Shown here: positions 9,769-19,126 of the stretch, piece after piece | Layout: each line of letters begins with the position of its first letter | Position numbering within the stretch: position 1 is the first letter of the stretch | Assembly: GCF_023161665.1 (NCBI RefSeq) | Contig: NZ_JALNTW010000006.1 | Span: forward strand, 124,001-188,000 | Direction of reading: 5' to 3' | DNA length: 64,000 nucleotides | Source: Shewanella sp. 1CM18E | Lineage (GTDB): Bacteria; Pseudomonadota; Gammaproteobacteria; Enterobacterales; Shewanellaceae | Made by a program: the position numbers and the translations under genes | The notes under the pieces: generated by a model | Databases searched by the model: none | Seen by the model: the letters and a program-made list of their open reading frames with translations, nothing else | Told to the model about the DNA's origin: nothing

Positions 9769-10044
9769 ATGCAAGCGAGTTTTTTAGTTCAATTAAACGC
9801 ACTGGTTAGGTTACTTGATGAGGTGTCTAACAGCCTTAAAGAAGAGCTACAGTTCGCAGAACAAGACCAATTTACATTTGAGACTGAGGTGAATTTCTTA
9901 GAGTTCTCATTAAGAAAGCACCTAACCAGAACGTATATAAAACCAATACAGCAAGAACAGCTAATAACGTTTTTTCGCCAACACTTCAATAATTCGCATG
10001 CAGCAACCCTACCTACTAATGAGGACAAATCATTAGTCAATTAG
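9769..10044 (+). CDS. Hypothetical protein, 91 aa
   Basis: Not recognised. A soluble helical protein with an amphipathic N-terminal helix (LVQLNALVRLLDEV) and a central region that could coil. An AGGAGAACATAG ribosome site precedes the ATG. Its stop is only 8 bases from the next gene, so the two are probably co-transcribed. Confidence 0.7.
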   Translation: MQASFLVQLNALVRLLDEVSNSLKEELQFAEQDQFTFETEVNFLEFSLRKHLTRTYIKPIQQEQLITFFRQHFNNSHAATLPTNEDKSLVN

Positions 10045-10052
10045 GAGCCACT

Positions 10053-10454
10053 ATGAGCGATAAGAAGTCACTTTTCATCAGAGAATATCAAAGGCAATCC
10101 AAGTCGCCCTGGAGCGACCATATCACTGTTTTGTTACTGGCTGGCCACCAAGTAACAGAAGAAGGTGATGTGGAATTAAGTTTTAGTCGATACATCTATC
10201 AACATAGAGATTCTGCTGGGAGGGTTTTGGGTATGAGTATCAGTAAATCGATACAAGAAGAACATCCAGAGCTTGATAGTCAATATCTGGAAGATTTGGA
10301 TATGTACATGGTGTTACTGCTGCTCAAAGACGAAATACAAAACTTCTGCGGCTTGTTTGATGATGAATTTGAGGCGATTTTTGGATTACCACCAGAAATT
10401 TACTTCGATATCGCTGAACAACATTGGGCACAAAAATTAGAGGACAGTTTATAG
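10053..10454 (+). CDS. Hypothetical protein, 133 aa
   Basis: Not recognised. An acidic protein rich in aromatic residues with C-terminal PPEIYFDIAEQHW. No membrane segment, signal peptide or obvious catalytic motif. TTAGGAGCCACT gives a good ribosome site. It closes the three-gene left-end group and is followed by a terminator. Confidence 0.7.
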   Translation: MSDKKSLFIREYQRQSKSPWSDHITVLLLAGHQVTEEGDVELSFSRYIYQHRDSAGRVLGMSISKSIQEEHPELDSQYLEDLDMYMVLLLLKDEIQNFCGLFDDEFEAIFGLPPEIYFDIAEQHWAQKLEDSL

Positions 10455-10463
10455 CAACAACTC

Positions 10464-10487
10464 GCGAGCCATTGGGCTCGCTTTCTT
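10464..10487 (+). terminator. Terminator after the left-end small genes
   Basis: The stem GCGAGCC / GGCTCGC with an ATTG loop is followed by TTTCTT. Confidence 0.8.
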
Positions 10488-10597
10488 AAGCTTTGTGGTC
10501 TTTCACTAGATTACGTAACACGGATAAAAATTAGATTAATAGACAGGCATCAATAGCATTTTGCATCGGTGTAGATAAGGCAAATCGTACATAACGA

Positions 10598-10688
10598 CGG
10601 TCAGTGACCGAGGCTCTATTGAGCCTAAACAACAAACACTTTTACTTATTAACTATTCTGCCGTCATCACTATATATGCGGCAGTGAC
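10598..10688. promoter_or_regulatory. Cluster of inverted repeats upstream of the 287-aa gene
   Basis: The 10455-10745 gap holds the palindrome CGGTCA-G-TGACCG (10598-10610), then the hairpin AGGCTC-TATT-GAGCCT (10611-10626), then CTGCCG (10658-10663) paired with CGGCAG (10679-10684). The last pair encloses a TATATAT that could be a -10 box. This looks like operator sites for an unidentified regulator. Confidence 0.4.
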
Positions 10689-10745
10689 TTTTACGCTTGC
10701 CCAAACCGATTTGTAAGTGACGATTGCAAGTGTCTGGAACCTATT

Positions 10746-11609
10746 ATGAACAACAAGATTAACACTGCAGTAAAGCCCCCTTATGCAAAGGAGCGACTTG
10801 AAGATACGCACCACTTAACTAAATTATCTTTAATTGAGAATGTACTCATTTTTCCAACGGGCTTAACCGTTGAGCAAGCAAAGGGCAATGCAAAAGAGCT
10901 TGAAAAGGAACAATCCCTAAGCCACACAGAGGCCATGAAGTGCATTTGTTGGGGTAATGGTATTCATAACGTGCAAAGCTTCAACGAAGCGTTGCCTCAG
11001 CTTGTAAAGTCAACGTTTGGGATTGAGCATACAGAGTTTGGTCTTTACTCAAATGACGATAGTTACACTGGCTTTTGGTGGGTTGAAGCTGGAACAACTA
11101 AATATGCAAGAGTCACGATTCCAGGTGTAGAGAATACAGAAGAAAACCTGACAGGCATGCTAGTTGATCGACTTTTACCTGTTAGAGAAGACTCCCCTAA
11201 ACAAGTTAAGTTTTTACACGCCGTCAAAGACTGCCTGAATTATTTAGGGCGTGGTTACACTCTCGCTCCACATCGAAAAAGCCTTAACCAAGTTCAAGAT
11301 ATTTATGAAATCGACATCGATATTAAAAAGCTCATACTTGACAGCAAAGGCAATGCAGACAGGCTTTTGAGCTACGCTTTAGCTAGTTGCTATAACACAC
11401 GACACACGACGGAGCTAATGATGTCACAAAGCCTTGCTGATAAAAGTGAATACCTTGAAACAACAAAGATTGACCTTGCTAACAAGTATGAACGGGAGGA
11501 GCTTGCTCGCGGTTTTCGCTACCCTCAGTTTGGCGACATGTGCATGCAACTCGATGATACGCAGAAGGACATCCTCAAGAGGCTACTCGAAAACTATCAC
11601 GGCTGGTAG
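10746..11609 (+). CDS. Hypothetical protein, 287 aa
   Basis: Not recognised. A soluble protein of 287 aa. An N-terminal part with EQAKGNAKELEKEQSLSHTE resembles a charged helix. The middle carries GFWWVEAGTTKYARVTIPG, the C-terminal third is helical, and it ends LKRLLENYHGW. No membrane segment or known catalytic motif was seen. It stands alone behind a region full of inverted repeats, which suggests tight regulation. It is convergent with the ADP-ribosylglycohydrolase gene. Confidence 0.75.
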   Translation: MNNKINTAVKPPYAKERLEDTHHLTKLSLIENVLIFPTGLTVEQAKGNAKELEKEQSLSHTEAMKCICWGNGIHNVQSFNEALPQLVKSTFGIEHTEFGLYSNDDSYTGFWWVEAGTTKYARVTIPGVENTEENLTGMLVDRLLPVREDSPKQVKFLHAVKDCLNYLGRGYTLAPHRKSLNQVQDIYEIDIDIKKLILDSKGNADRLLSYALASCYNTRHTTELMMSQSLADKSEYLETTKIDLANKYEREELARGFRYPQFGDMCMQLDDTQKDILKRLLENYHGW

Positions 11610-11635
11610 ATAGTATTCTCAACTCTAGAAACGAA

Positions 11636-11660
11636 GAGGCTTGGATAAAAAACAAGCCTC
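11636..11660 (+). terminator. Possible terminator after the 287-aa gene
   Basis: A perfect 8-bp stem GAGGCTTG / CAAGCCTC with a 9-base A-rich loop. There is no clear T-run, so it is weak. Confidence 0.4.
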
Positions 11661-11752
11661 ATCAAATGCGCGCTTATAACAATGTGACGAATTTTAACTA
11701 ACCACAACAAGGTATTAGTATGATTTAGCCCGAACTAATATGCATTAGTATC

Positions 11753-13939
11753 TTAGAAAACAATACCTTTTATTGCGCAAGCACAGGATTCGCACAAACC
11801 ATCTCCCATATGCCAATCAGCCCAGGTTAACTTGCCGCAATGCTGACAAATGACCATAGGATTTTCTTGCTTAGCTCTGAATGACAGGTATTTAGTCACT
11901 GTCGATTTATCCACATCAGGCGCAAATGATTCAACCACCACAACTTCCATTATCGATTCATGAGGGCCAGTCCAATTGGTTCTATGTTCAAAAATGTTGA
12001 TCGCGCTTTCGTCGGTCGAAACACCTAACTCATAACCCCGCCAATACATTAGATCATTAATATCATTCATCCATGGCTTAACGGTAGCTCTCTCGCTATT
12101 AGTCCCAGATGCTTCTTGCTCTAAACTCAACTGCTTAACTGCTTCTAAATACTGAGGCTCATGCCTAAATGCATCACACTTTTGCCAAGCGTTCATCATT
12201 GCCGATAAAGATTGACTTAGGTAACGAGGATCAAATGACTCTTTCTCGTAAATGGTTAAGCGCTTCTCTCCTTCCTCATTGAAGACATTAGCAAACAAGC
12301 GGATCCCTTCGCCTATTTCTAATTCAAACAAACCAGAATGTTTGCTGTGAATATTGAACTTAGTGTCAGAGTTCCAGTTTGCTTGAACCTCACCCCATAA
12401 AGGCTCTTCGTCTGTTAGGTTATGATTGTGTGGCTCTACACCATATGCACTCTTCGATTCATACCCCTGTAAAGGATGCACCACATAGAGGCGTTCCCCT
12501 GGCCTAGGTAAAGCCATTAGCGAAATGGCTTTAGATTGCAGCACTCGAGCAAAAGTCTCTAAAGACTTAATGCTACCGGTCATCCATAGCTCGCCTTGGT
12601 CAACAAGTTTCAAAATAGCCGCCAAGGGATCTATTTCAGAAGCGACAGGTTCTAGTAATGAGCTGGAAACCAACACTTCAAGTCTTCTAAGTAGTAATTC
12701 AAGCGAACCATCTTCAATACAGGCCGCAATTGTTCCATCCATACAGCGTTCAAAGCGGACAACTCTGATCAACCAACTCACACAATCACGAAATGAAGCA
12801 GTCTCTAACCAGTCACTAAAATCAGCTAGGCAGTCCAACCTAATTCTGGAAAATGGCGCTTCATAACTAATATGACTCACCATCAATCCATAGCGGTAAG
12901 CCGTGCTATACAAAGGCACATCACGGCTCTCGAGTCCGTTTATCTGTTTTCTGGTCAATTCAATAAAACTAGCAACCAATTGGTTATCAGGACGCGCTAT
13001 TAACCACGATGCAGTATCTGCAATATGGCGCTGCCACGCTAGCTTATTCAACCAGCCTTTTGGAATAGCTAGTTCGCCATAAAAGGCCCCTGCTAGCTGG
13101 CCATAAATAGCCGCGGTGGTGTCAGCATCTTCTCCTAGATTTGCAGCAAGTAACGCGCCTTGTTCAAAGTTATCACTTTGACAAAAACACCACAGTGCAG
13201 CTTCGAATGCGTCAATAACAAAGCCTGTTCCACGAATGGCTTCACGGGGTTTATCAATGAAATCCCCCTCGCAAATGGCTCTGATGTCCGCATGACAATC
13301 TGGTCGATAATTTAGATAATCCCTGACCCCTTGAGTGATAAAGAAATGTTCATGAGGCAGGCATTCACTGTTCAAAATACGATGAATTAGCAAAGTCATT
13401 AGCTCGCATGCCTCGATGCAGCGCTGCTCGGCATGGGTTACCTTCGAGGACTGCGCCGCAGCCTCCATTGCTTCTGCCTCAGTGGCATTAGCATAAAATA
13501 AGGCGACGGGAGCAATACGCATTAAGCTTCCATTTCCAGCGGCATACTCAGCTGTCGAACCACTTTCAGGAACAGCACTTCTTTTGTACGACATCAAGGC
13601 ATCACGAACAGTATTACCAATGTCAAAACAAGTTCCTGTACAAGAGTTCTCCCCCTCTTGATACCAACGCAAATAGCGCATGGCTTGATCCGACAAATCC
13701 AAGCTTCCCTTTTCAACCAAGCTATCGGCTAAACACAGCATCATGGCAGTATCATCTGTCCATTGCCCTGCTTTTAGCTTAAACGGCCCACCACCGACCA
13801 TATCCGTTAATGGCTGATAACTGTCTTTGGGCTTGAATTCTAAAGTGGTTCCTAAAGCATCGCCACAAGCCAGCCCTAACAACGCGCCCTGAGCACGTCG
13901 CAACTTAAATTCATCGAAGGACAACATCTTAATATCCAT
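11753..13939 (-). CDS. ADP-ribosylglycohydrolase fused to a long C-terminal region with zinc ribbon
   Basis: Residues about 10-325 are a DraG/ARH-type hydrolase that removes ADP-ribose from targets: GALLGLACGDALG, the Mg-binding GQWTDDTAMML, NGSLMRIAPVALFY and the second metal cluster GEDADTTAAIYGQ. The C-terminal ~400 residues are not recognised and end in a CxxC...CxxC zinc ribbon (CQHCGKLTW and CESCACAIKG). At 728 aa it is more than twice the usual ARH length. I chose the ATG at 13939; an in-frame GTG at 13990 would add 17 residues, and the ATG at 13927 is also possible. No ADP-ribosyltransferase partner is seen nearby. Confidence 0.88.
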   Translation of the reverse strand: MDIKMLSFDEFKLRRAQGALLGLACGDALGTTLEFKPKDSYQPLTDMVGGGPFKLKAGQWTDDTAMMLCLADSLVEKGSLDLSDQAMRYLRWYQEGENSCTGTCFDIGNTVRDALMSYKRSAVPESGSTAEYAAGNGSLMRIAPVALFYANATEAEAMEAAAQSSKVTHAEQRCIEACELMTLLIHRILNSECLPHEHFFITQGVRDYLNYRPDCHADIRAICEGDFIDKPREAIRGTGFVIDAFEAALWCFCQSDNFEQGALLAANLGEDADTTAAIYGQLAGAFYGELAIPKGWLNKLAWQRHIADTASWLIARPDNQLVASFIELTRKQINGLESRDVPLYSTAYRYGLMVSHISYEAPFSRIRLDCLADFSDWLETASFRDCVSWLIRVVRFERCMDGTIAACIEDGSLELLLRRLEVLVSSSLLEPVASEIDPLAAILKLVDQGELWMTGSIKSLETFARVLQSKAISLMALPRPGERLYVVHPLQGYESKSAYGVEPHNHNLTDEEPLWGEVQANWNSDTKFNIHSKHSGLFELEIGEGIRLFANVFNEEGEKRLTIYEKESFDPRYLSQSLSAMMNAWQKCDAFRHEPQYLEAVKQLSLEQEASGTNSERATVKPWMNDINDLMYWRGYELGVSTDESAINIFEHRTNWTGPHESIMEVVVVESFAPDVDKSTVTKYLSFRAKQENPMVICQHCGKLTWADWHMGDGLCESCACAIKGIVF

Positions 13940-13951
13940 ATAGTTATGATA

Positions 13952-13969
13952 GAGGAGAGAACTCTCCTC
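13952..13969. promoter_or_regulatory. Perfect inverted repeat before the ARH start
   Basis: GAGGAGAG-AA-CTCTCCTC. On the minus strand the right arm reads GAGGAGAG, a strong ribosome-site-like sequence that is mispositioned (22 bases) for the ATG at 13939. The hairpin could hide it or be an operator. This makes the start codon uncertain. Confidence 0.45.
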
Positions 13970-14060
13970 CCGGTAAAGGTAAAATAGCACTCGCCAAAAG
14001 GCTGAGTACGATTACAAGCTTACGAAAAGGACTGTTCTGCTTGCCAAAAACTTACATTAC

Positions 14061-15386
14061 TTACAGAAAGTACTTATTAGCGACAGCATTGCGAGGCAAA
14101 TGAAGTTTGCTTCCCTGAAGTGTGATCTCAAATGGAACTACCCAGAGTCTAAGCTGAGCTGGCATTCCTTGCAGATTTGTGAATTCGAAAGGCAGTTCAA
14201 CAGGCTCTTTCAACCCCTCGTGCATAGGATAAATCAGCAGCATCTCACCTTCACCCGATAGATAGTTATGCCCATATGCAAACATCTGATAAATATCTGA
14301 CTGTGATACTCCATACTTATCAGTACCATTTGCCTTGTTATCATCAAGCGTTTTCCACTTGGTATCCATTACACATATGTGCTGCTTATCTTTTTGTATG
14401 ACAATATCAGGTCTAAGCTGAAACCAGTTTTGCTCGCCATGTTTAACTAAGTGCGTTGAACGCGCCTGAGTGACAATTTGATAAGGTGGAGTAATCTGCT
14501 TATATAGCTCTGCAGCAACATAAGATTCAAATACTGCTTCCATCGGAAATAACAGCGAAGTCGCCTCATTTGCCCCTTTCATGGTTAACGGCGAATAGGC
14601 ATTTAAAATTAATTTCGCCCAAGCTAAAGCTGACTCGTAATGCGCCATACCTCGCTCTAGCCTGACTCGACTAAAGTCTTGTTTATGATCAACACTGGCA
14701 GGTACTTGGTCAAAGGCAAACGTCAGCTCTTGTTGCAAACGCTGATTAGCTAGACTTCGGCTCAATTTTTTCACGCATAATAGCGCCGCATGTACTAATC
14801 GATTTTCGGCTCTATCAGGCAAAAACTCCTCAAACTCCACCTGAAATCGATGACGAATAACCAAGTTATGTTTAAGCTGCTTAGCAACTTGTAACTTGCC
14901 CTTGAGGTATAACAGGTTATCTTCACGCGCTGAGTAATCACTTCTCAAGCCACGTTTGATTAGATGGTTAACCGACGCCAAGAATTGACTAATGAACACC
15001 TCTAACAAAGGCATTTTTTGTTGGCTGATATTAGCTGATTCAGTTTTTATGTGTCTAAAGTCACCCAATGCGGCGAGCATCAGCAACAACGCCGCTCGCG
15101 CGTCATCCTGCTTTTGCTTACAATTGCCTTTGCCAATTTTAGGCAAAATCTCTATTTGAGTGCCATCTGGGGTCAAAATCACCCCTGCATAGTTTTGAGT
15201 TTGAAGCACCTCGGTATTTTCAACCATCCTCAAACGCACAAAGGCACTTTCAGACTGCTCACACAAGCAAAGCTGTTTTAAATACTGATAAGCATCTGAC
15301 GAGATCCAGTTAATCTTTTCAGAGGCTTTCTTATGCGCAACATCAGCAAGAAAGCCATATTCAAAGACGGTAATATTGTTACTCAT
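14061..15386 (-). CDS. mcrC: McrC-type nuclease subunit of a modification-dependent restriction system
   Basis: Partner endonuclease of McrB; the pair cleaves DNA with modified cytosine. The N-terminal part has the family EYGFLADV opening and the sequence QIEILPKIGK. The C-terminal third carries the PD-(D/E)XK nuclease core RPDIVIQKDKQHICVMDTKWK (Asp about 325, DxK about 340-342). 441 aa is normal for this family. The start lies one base after the mcrB stop, so the two genes are translationally coupled, McrB first. It appears intact. Confidence 0.92.
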   Translation of the reverse strand: MSNNITVFEYGFLADVAHKKASEKINWISSDAYQYLKQLCLCEQSESAFVRLRMVENTEVLQTQNYAGVILTPDGTQIEILPKIGKGNCKQKQDDARAALLLMLAALGDFRHIKTESANISQQKMPLLEVFISQFLASVNHLIKRGLRSDYSAREDNLLYLKGKLQVAKQLKHNLVIRHRFQVEFEEFLPDRAENRLVHAALLCVKKLSRSLANQRLQQELTFAFDQVPASVDHKQDFSRVRLERGMAHYESALAWAKLILNAYSPLTMKGANEATSLLFPMEAVFESYVAAELYKQITPPYQIVTQARSTHLVKHGEQNWFQLRPDIVIQKDKQHICVMDTKWKTLDDNKANGTDKYGVSQSDIYQMFAYGHNYLSGEGEMLLIYPMHEGLKEPVELPFEFTNLQGMPAQLRLWVVPFEITLQGSKLHLPRNAVANKYFL

Positions 15387-15387
15387 C

Positions 15388-18114
15388 TTACTTGTCGTCA
15401 GCCGATTGCAAAGATTTAGGCTGGTAAATTAAACGATACGACTCAGCCTTATCCCAAATGGAACCCTCAATATCAAACGAAGATAATTGATAAGTCTCCG
15501 AGGCTTTTTCGTAATTACCTAATCCATGATTGTTACCAAAAATATCTTCAAAACTGTTACTCGTAACTTCAATCAAACAGTTCTGTTCGGCTTTTTGATT
15601 ATCCCCGAGTACTAAGCGAATACGATTCCAATCTTCAAAAAAGTACTCTTGTAATAGCGGTAGTACCTTATTTTTAAATACGTTTTTCAACTCAATCAGC
15701 GCTTGCTCGAGCTTATTTGCTTTAATCAACTGCGCCACAGGGATAAAAAATGCATGTCCTAGCATATGCTCACGATCATACAGCACCTCTATTCGCTGAT
15801 TCATCACCTCAAGCAACTTAGCTAAATCAACTTCACCACTGTTATGCTTCAGCGTTCCATATGCCCTGAGCACATCATAATTTGGCATCATTTCCACAAA
15901 GTCAAAACGACGGCGCAGCGCGGTATCCATCAAAGCTAAAGAACGGTCGGCGGTGTTCATTGTGCCAATGATATGCAGGTTATTAGGTACTGAAAATCTA
16001 TCACCCGAGTAAGGCAAGATCACTTCAAGGCTTTCAGCATGACCTAGTCTTTTTGAGGGTTCAATTAAAGTTATTAACTCGCCAAAAATTTTAGATATAT
16101 TACCGCGGTTAATCTCATCGATAATCAAAACATGATTTTTTACTTCTTCCAGTTTTTGTTTTGATTCATTCAATAAAGCAGTAAGTTTCTCTCTTGATAC
16201 AACAGAATCTTTTAAGTTGTATAACGTCATTTGAGATAAAGCGGTAGCAAAAAGCTCTTCTACAGGGCGCGACTCTTCAAACACCATTAACCATTTCACA
16301 TCTCGCTTTTGATAATACCAATCTCGCCCATCATTAAGGTAAGCGTAGTCAGATGTGATCTCAGCAATCGCTTTAAACTTATGGTTACCGTCAGAAACGA
16401 TAACCAAATCACCAATAGACATTTTATTAACTAAAGTATTAACCGCAGTCACGTTATAGTCTTGTGGTTTTAATTTGTATCCAGCCTCAATAAATTTTTG
16501 CTTAACTCTTGTAGAGCTTTTACAACCTTCAAAGTCAATATCACCACCGTAACCAAGCAAAACATAATTATTTTCGATACAGTCGCTGAATACCATTGCA
16601 CCTTCATCTGTTAAGGTATTACCGAGTGACATTTTCCAAATTTTTCGTTTCTCAAGGCTATATCCTGATAGCGCTTCTACCTTGCTAACATGCTTAGCCT
16701 TAGCGCCAGTGACTGACTTTTTAAAAATCCCCGGTTCCACCTTATAATTCAGCTGCCCGTCAAGGGTTACAGCCTTCAGCCCTTCAACAAACTCTTCATA
16801 ACCATAACTCTGATGAAAAGTCACAAAGCGGATCCGCTTCTCATCGACTAAGCGATCATACTCAGCTTTTAACTCATCACGGTTTTGCCAACTAAAGCTT
16901 GGCTCAGCCGCTTTTACCGCGGCTTCCACTGTATGATAAGTTTTACCCGTACCAGGAGGGCCATAAAGAATCTGGTTTAAAGCATGAGACATAATCGTTT
17001 CCTTATTTACATTTTCTAAATCAGAGTCATTATTTCGGCGATTTAAAAGTTTGGCCACATGGCTTATAATATTTTTATTTTCATTAATCCTCCAAATAAT
17101 AATATTCAGTTTTAACGGGTCGACAGTTGGCAAACATAGCTTAATCTCTGCTTTTAATGATGAACTTAGTTCAAACCAATTTTTATTCTTAGTTTCAATC
17201 CCTAGAGAAAAATACTGATTAAAGAAAGCCACTAGTTTAGTCATCACTCTTTTATCAACGGGAAAGGTTAACTCATCGGAGTTATAGGCAATTGCAATTC
17301 GATTCAATACTGCATTATATATTTTTGAAAGCTTTTGTTCTTTTTTTGCCTCTTGCATCAAACCTATAGCTTGATTGTAATGAGTTAAATCACTACCGCT
17401 TTTCATCAACTTAGTAATTTGATTCAATACTGGCTTTGCCGATTGAAAATCGGTATTTGAGGTGATGCCATTTTTTATCGACGCAACCCCATCACTTTGT
17501 GATAACCAGTGTGTTTCTAGTTGTTCTTCAGTGAGTTCATCAACTCTTTGCAGCTGATAAGTAAATAGTTGATATTTTTCATACCATTTTTGATTAGCTG
17601 AATTAGAAACAAAAGTCCCTAGGTAGGCATTAATTATACCATTTAACGTCATCTCTGAGGGGGACAAGTAATAAAGAGTCAGATCCAAATGACATAAATA
17701 CTCAATCAATTTACTTCTCTGAGTAAACTGACAGATCCGATAAGCGACTCGTTTAGAGCCAGCATCAACCTCATCGGTTCGTGAATAAATCTGCGCATCA
17801 TCTTCTAATGTGAACTCTATAAAGTCAGGTTCTTTATCATCTTGAAACCGAAATCGTTGCGATAAATACTTATTAACCTCTTGACGGCGAATATTTCCAC
17901 TAGCAGCGTAGAGTTCACTGACACGACCTTGCAACATGTCACGACTAACAAGCTCTAGTACACTTCCATTTTTATGTGCTTCGAGTTCATTAGTCAATTC
18001 TGCTAATGCCTTAAAGACAGCAATACAATTGAGTTTTGTTTGGTCTACAGGAAACTCGCTAAGTGTGGTTTTTACATATTCTTTATACAAGTCGAACTGA
18101 TTATTGTAATCCAT
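15388..18114 (-). CDS. mcrB: McrB-type AAA+ GTPase with EVE-like insertion
   Basis: GTP-driven motor of the McrBC system. Visible are Walker A GPPGTGKT (about residue 383), Walker B IIDEINRGN (about 668), the GTP-specific MNTADRS (about 723) and the arginine-finger region LRRRFDF. Residues 1 to about 370 are an unfamiliar helical N-terminal region, probably target recognition or assembly. Between Walker A and Walker B there is an insertion of about 150 residues (KIWKMSLGN to DWYYQKRDVKW) with the look of an EVE/PUA-like modified-base reader. At 908 aa it is about twice E. coli McrB. Intact; followed by mcrC. Confidence 0.9.
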   Translation of the reverse strand: MDYNNQFDLYKEYVKTTLSEFPVDQTKLNCIAVFKALAELTNELEAHKNGSVLELVSRDMLQGRVSELYAASGNIRRQEVNKYLSQRFRFQDDKEPDFIEFTLEDDAQIYSRTDEVDAGSKRVAYRICQFTQRSKLIEYLCHLDLTLYYLSPSEMTLNGIINAYLGTFVSNSANQKWYEKYQLFTYQLQRVDELTEEQLETHWLSQSDGVASIKNGITSNTDFQSAKPVLNQITKLMKSGSDLTHYNQAIGLMQEAKKEQKLSKIYNAVLNRIAIAYNSDELTFPVDKRVMTKLVAFFNQYFSLGIETKNKNWFELSSSLKAEIKLCLPTVDPLKLNIIIWRINENKNIISHVAKLLNRRNNDSDLENVNKETIMSHALNQILYGPPGTGKTYHTVEAAVKAAEPSFSWQNRDELKAEYDRLVDEKRIRFVTFHQSYGYEEFVEGLKAVTLDGQLNYKVEPGIFKKSVTGAKAKHVSKVEALSGYSLEKRKIWKMSLGNTLTDEGAMVFSDCIENNYVLLGYGGDIDFEGCKSSTRVKQKFIEAGYKLKPQDYNVTAVNTLVNKMSIGDLVIVSDGNHKFKAIAEITSDYAYLNDGRDWYYQKRDVKWLMVFEESRPVEELFATALSQMTLYNLKDSVVSREKLTALLNESKQKLEEVKNHVLIIDEINRGNISKIFGELITLIEPSKRLGHAESLEVILPYSGDRFSVPNNLHIIGTMNTADRSLALMDTALRRRFDFVEMMPNYDVLRAYGTLKHNSGEVDLAKLLEVMNQRIEVLYDREHMLGHAFFIPVAQLIKANKLEQALIELKNVFKNKVLPLLQEYFFEDWNRIRLVLGDNQKAEQNCLIEVTSNSFEDIFGNNHGLGNYEKASETYQLSSFDIEGSIWDKAESYRLIYQPKSLQSADDK

Positions 18115-18448
18115 AAACTAACAGTATCTCTTAAAAGTAGCCTGTTTTATCAAAGCTAAATGCGAAACTTTGCTCTTTTTAGTTTTTTTTATGTGCCTAA
18201 ATGTTATATTCTCATTCTAAAACCTGCCATCATAAGCACTTTTTAAATCTAACATTACTCAACATAAAATAAGTTGATATAAAAACACTTTTTAAACTTT
18301 TACCCTATAAATACAGTTTTCTATACTGTGCTTATAACCAATCAGACCACCAAAAGCGTTACAACTTCTTAATCTACTAGGCAGCCTGTACTTTGTTATA
18401 TCTCTTAGAAAACTCAAATATACTGCGGCTTACATTTGAACACTTGTG
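18115..18448. other. AT-rich gap between two minus-strand operons
   Basis: 334 bases with no credible gene. It should hold the mcrB promoter (leftward) and the 3' end of the acetyltransferase operon transcript. No convincing terminator or operator is visible. Confidence 0.4.
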
Positions 18449-19126
18449 TTAATATTGTTCAATATGCCTCTCAATAGGGCTAATATCATAATCAAAATGA
18501 GTAGCGATCTCGTACTTTAGGTTATCCAATTCAACGTTAGTTACTTCTTGGTATTCCTTATGACTATAGATTTCTAGTCGAGTACCTCGAAGAAAAAGAA
18601 ACTTCTGCCCAATGATCATAGAAAAACGCAACTCATCGCCAAAAGGATAAGTGATGTTACTTGAAAACCTATTAGCAATTCCCTCATAGATTTTCGCCTC
18701 ATCCTGTTGTGCAATATCGATTTCCATTTGAAGCTTTTCAACACCGCGTTTTGAGTGATAAATTTTAATAAGCCCATTTTCAACTTCACTTCTGTAACGC
18801 ATTCCAAAGCATTCATAAGCAGTAGATAATTTTGCAGAAAAAAGTCGAATAGATGGCCAGCCATTCCCAATATCGGCAAAATAGCGCTGCCCGCCTATTT
18901 CTAACCTTATTAGCCTATGTTTCTCTTCGCCATCAATACGAGCAGTATGCAAATATGCTTCTAACCCCGAAGCTTTCGCCGACTCAAGATAGCTCAAGGT
19001 TTTATCTGAACACGTTCCACCATAAGCTGTAGTTACTGGGAGTGCATTTTTAAGAAGATATAGATTGTGAAAAGGTTCACTCCTAAATTTATCAACTAAT
19101 ATCTTCTGAGCCAATTGTACTGTCAC
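18449..19126 (-). CDS. Arylamine N-acetyltransferase-like protein
   Basis: NAT-family acyltransferase (transglutaminase-like fold) expected to move an acyl group from acyl-CoA to an amine. A catalytic triad is visible: Cys39 in YGGTCSDK, His70 in GEEKHRLIRLEIGG and Asp85 in YFADIGNGWPS. The spacing resembles the classical Cys69-His107-Asp122 triad. At 225 aa it is shorter than the usual 260-280, lacking part of the N-terminal helical domain. It is the last gene of the four-gene overlapping operon, with a 4-base ATGA overlap with the amidotransferase. Its substrate may be the aminated product of that operon (inference). Confidence 0.72.
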   Translation of the reverse strand: MTVQLAQKILVDKFRSEPFHNLYLLKNALPVTTAYGGTCSDKTLSYLESAKASGLEAYLHTARIDGEEKHRLIRLEIGGQRYFADIGNGWPSIRLFSAKLSTAYECFGMRYRSEVENGLIKIYHSKRGVEKLQMEIDIAQQDEAKIYEGIANRFSSNITYPFGDELRFSMIIGQKFLFLRGTRLEIYSHKEYQEVTNVELDNLKYEIATHFDYDISPIERHIEQY

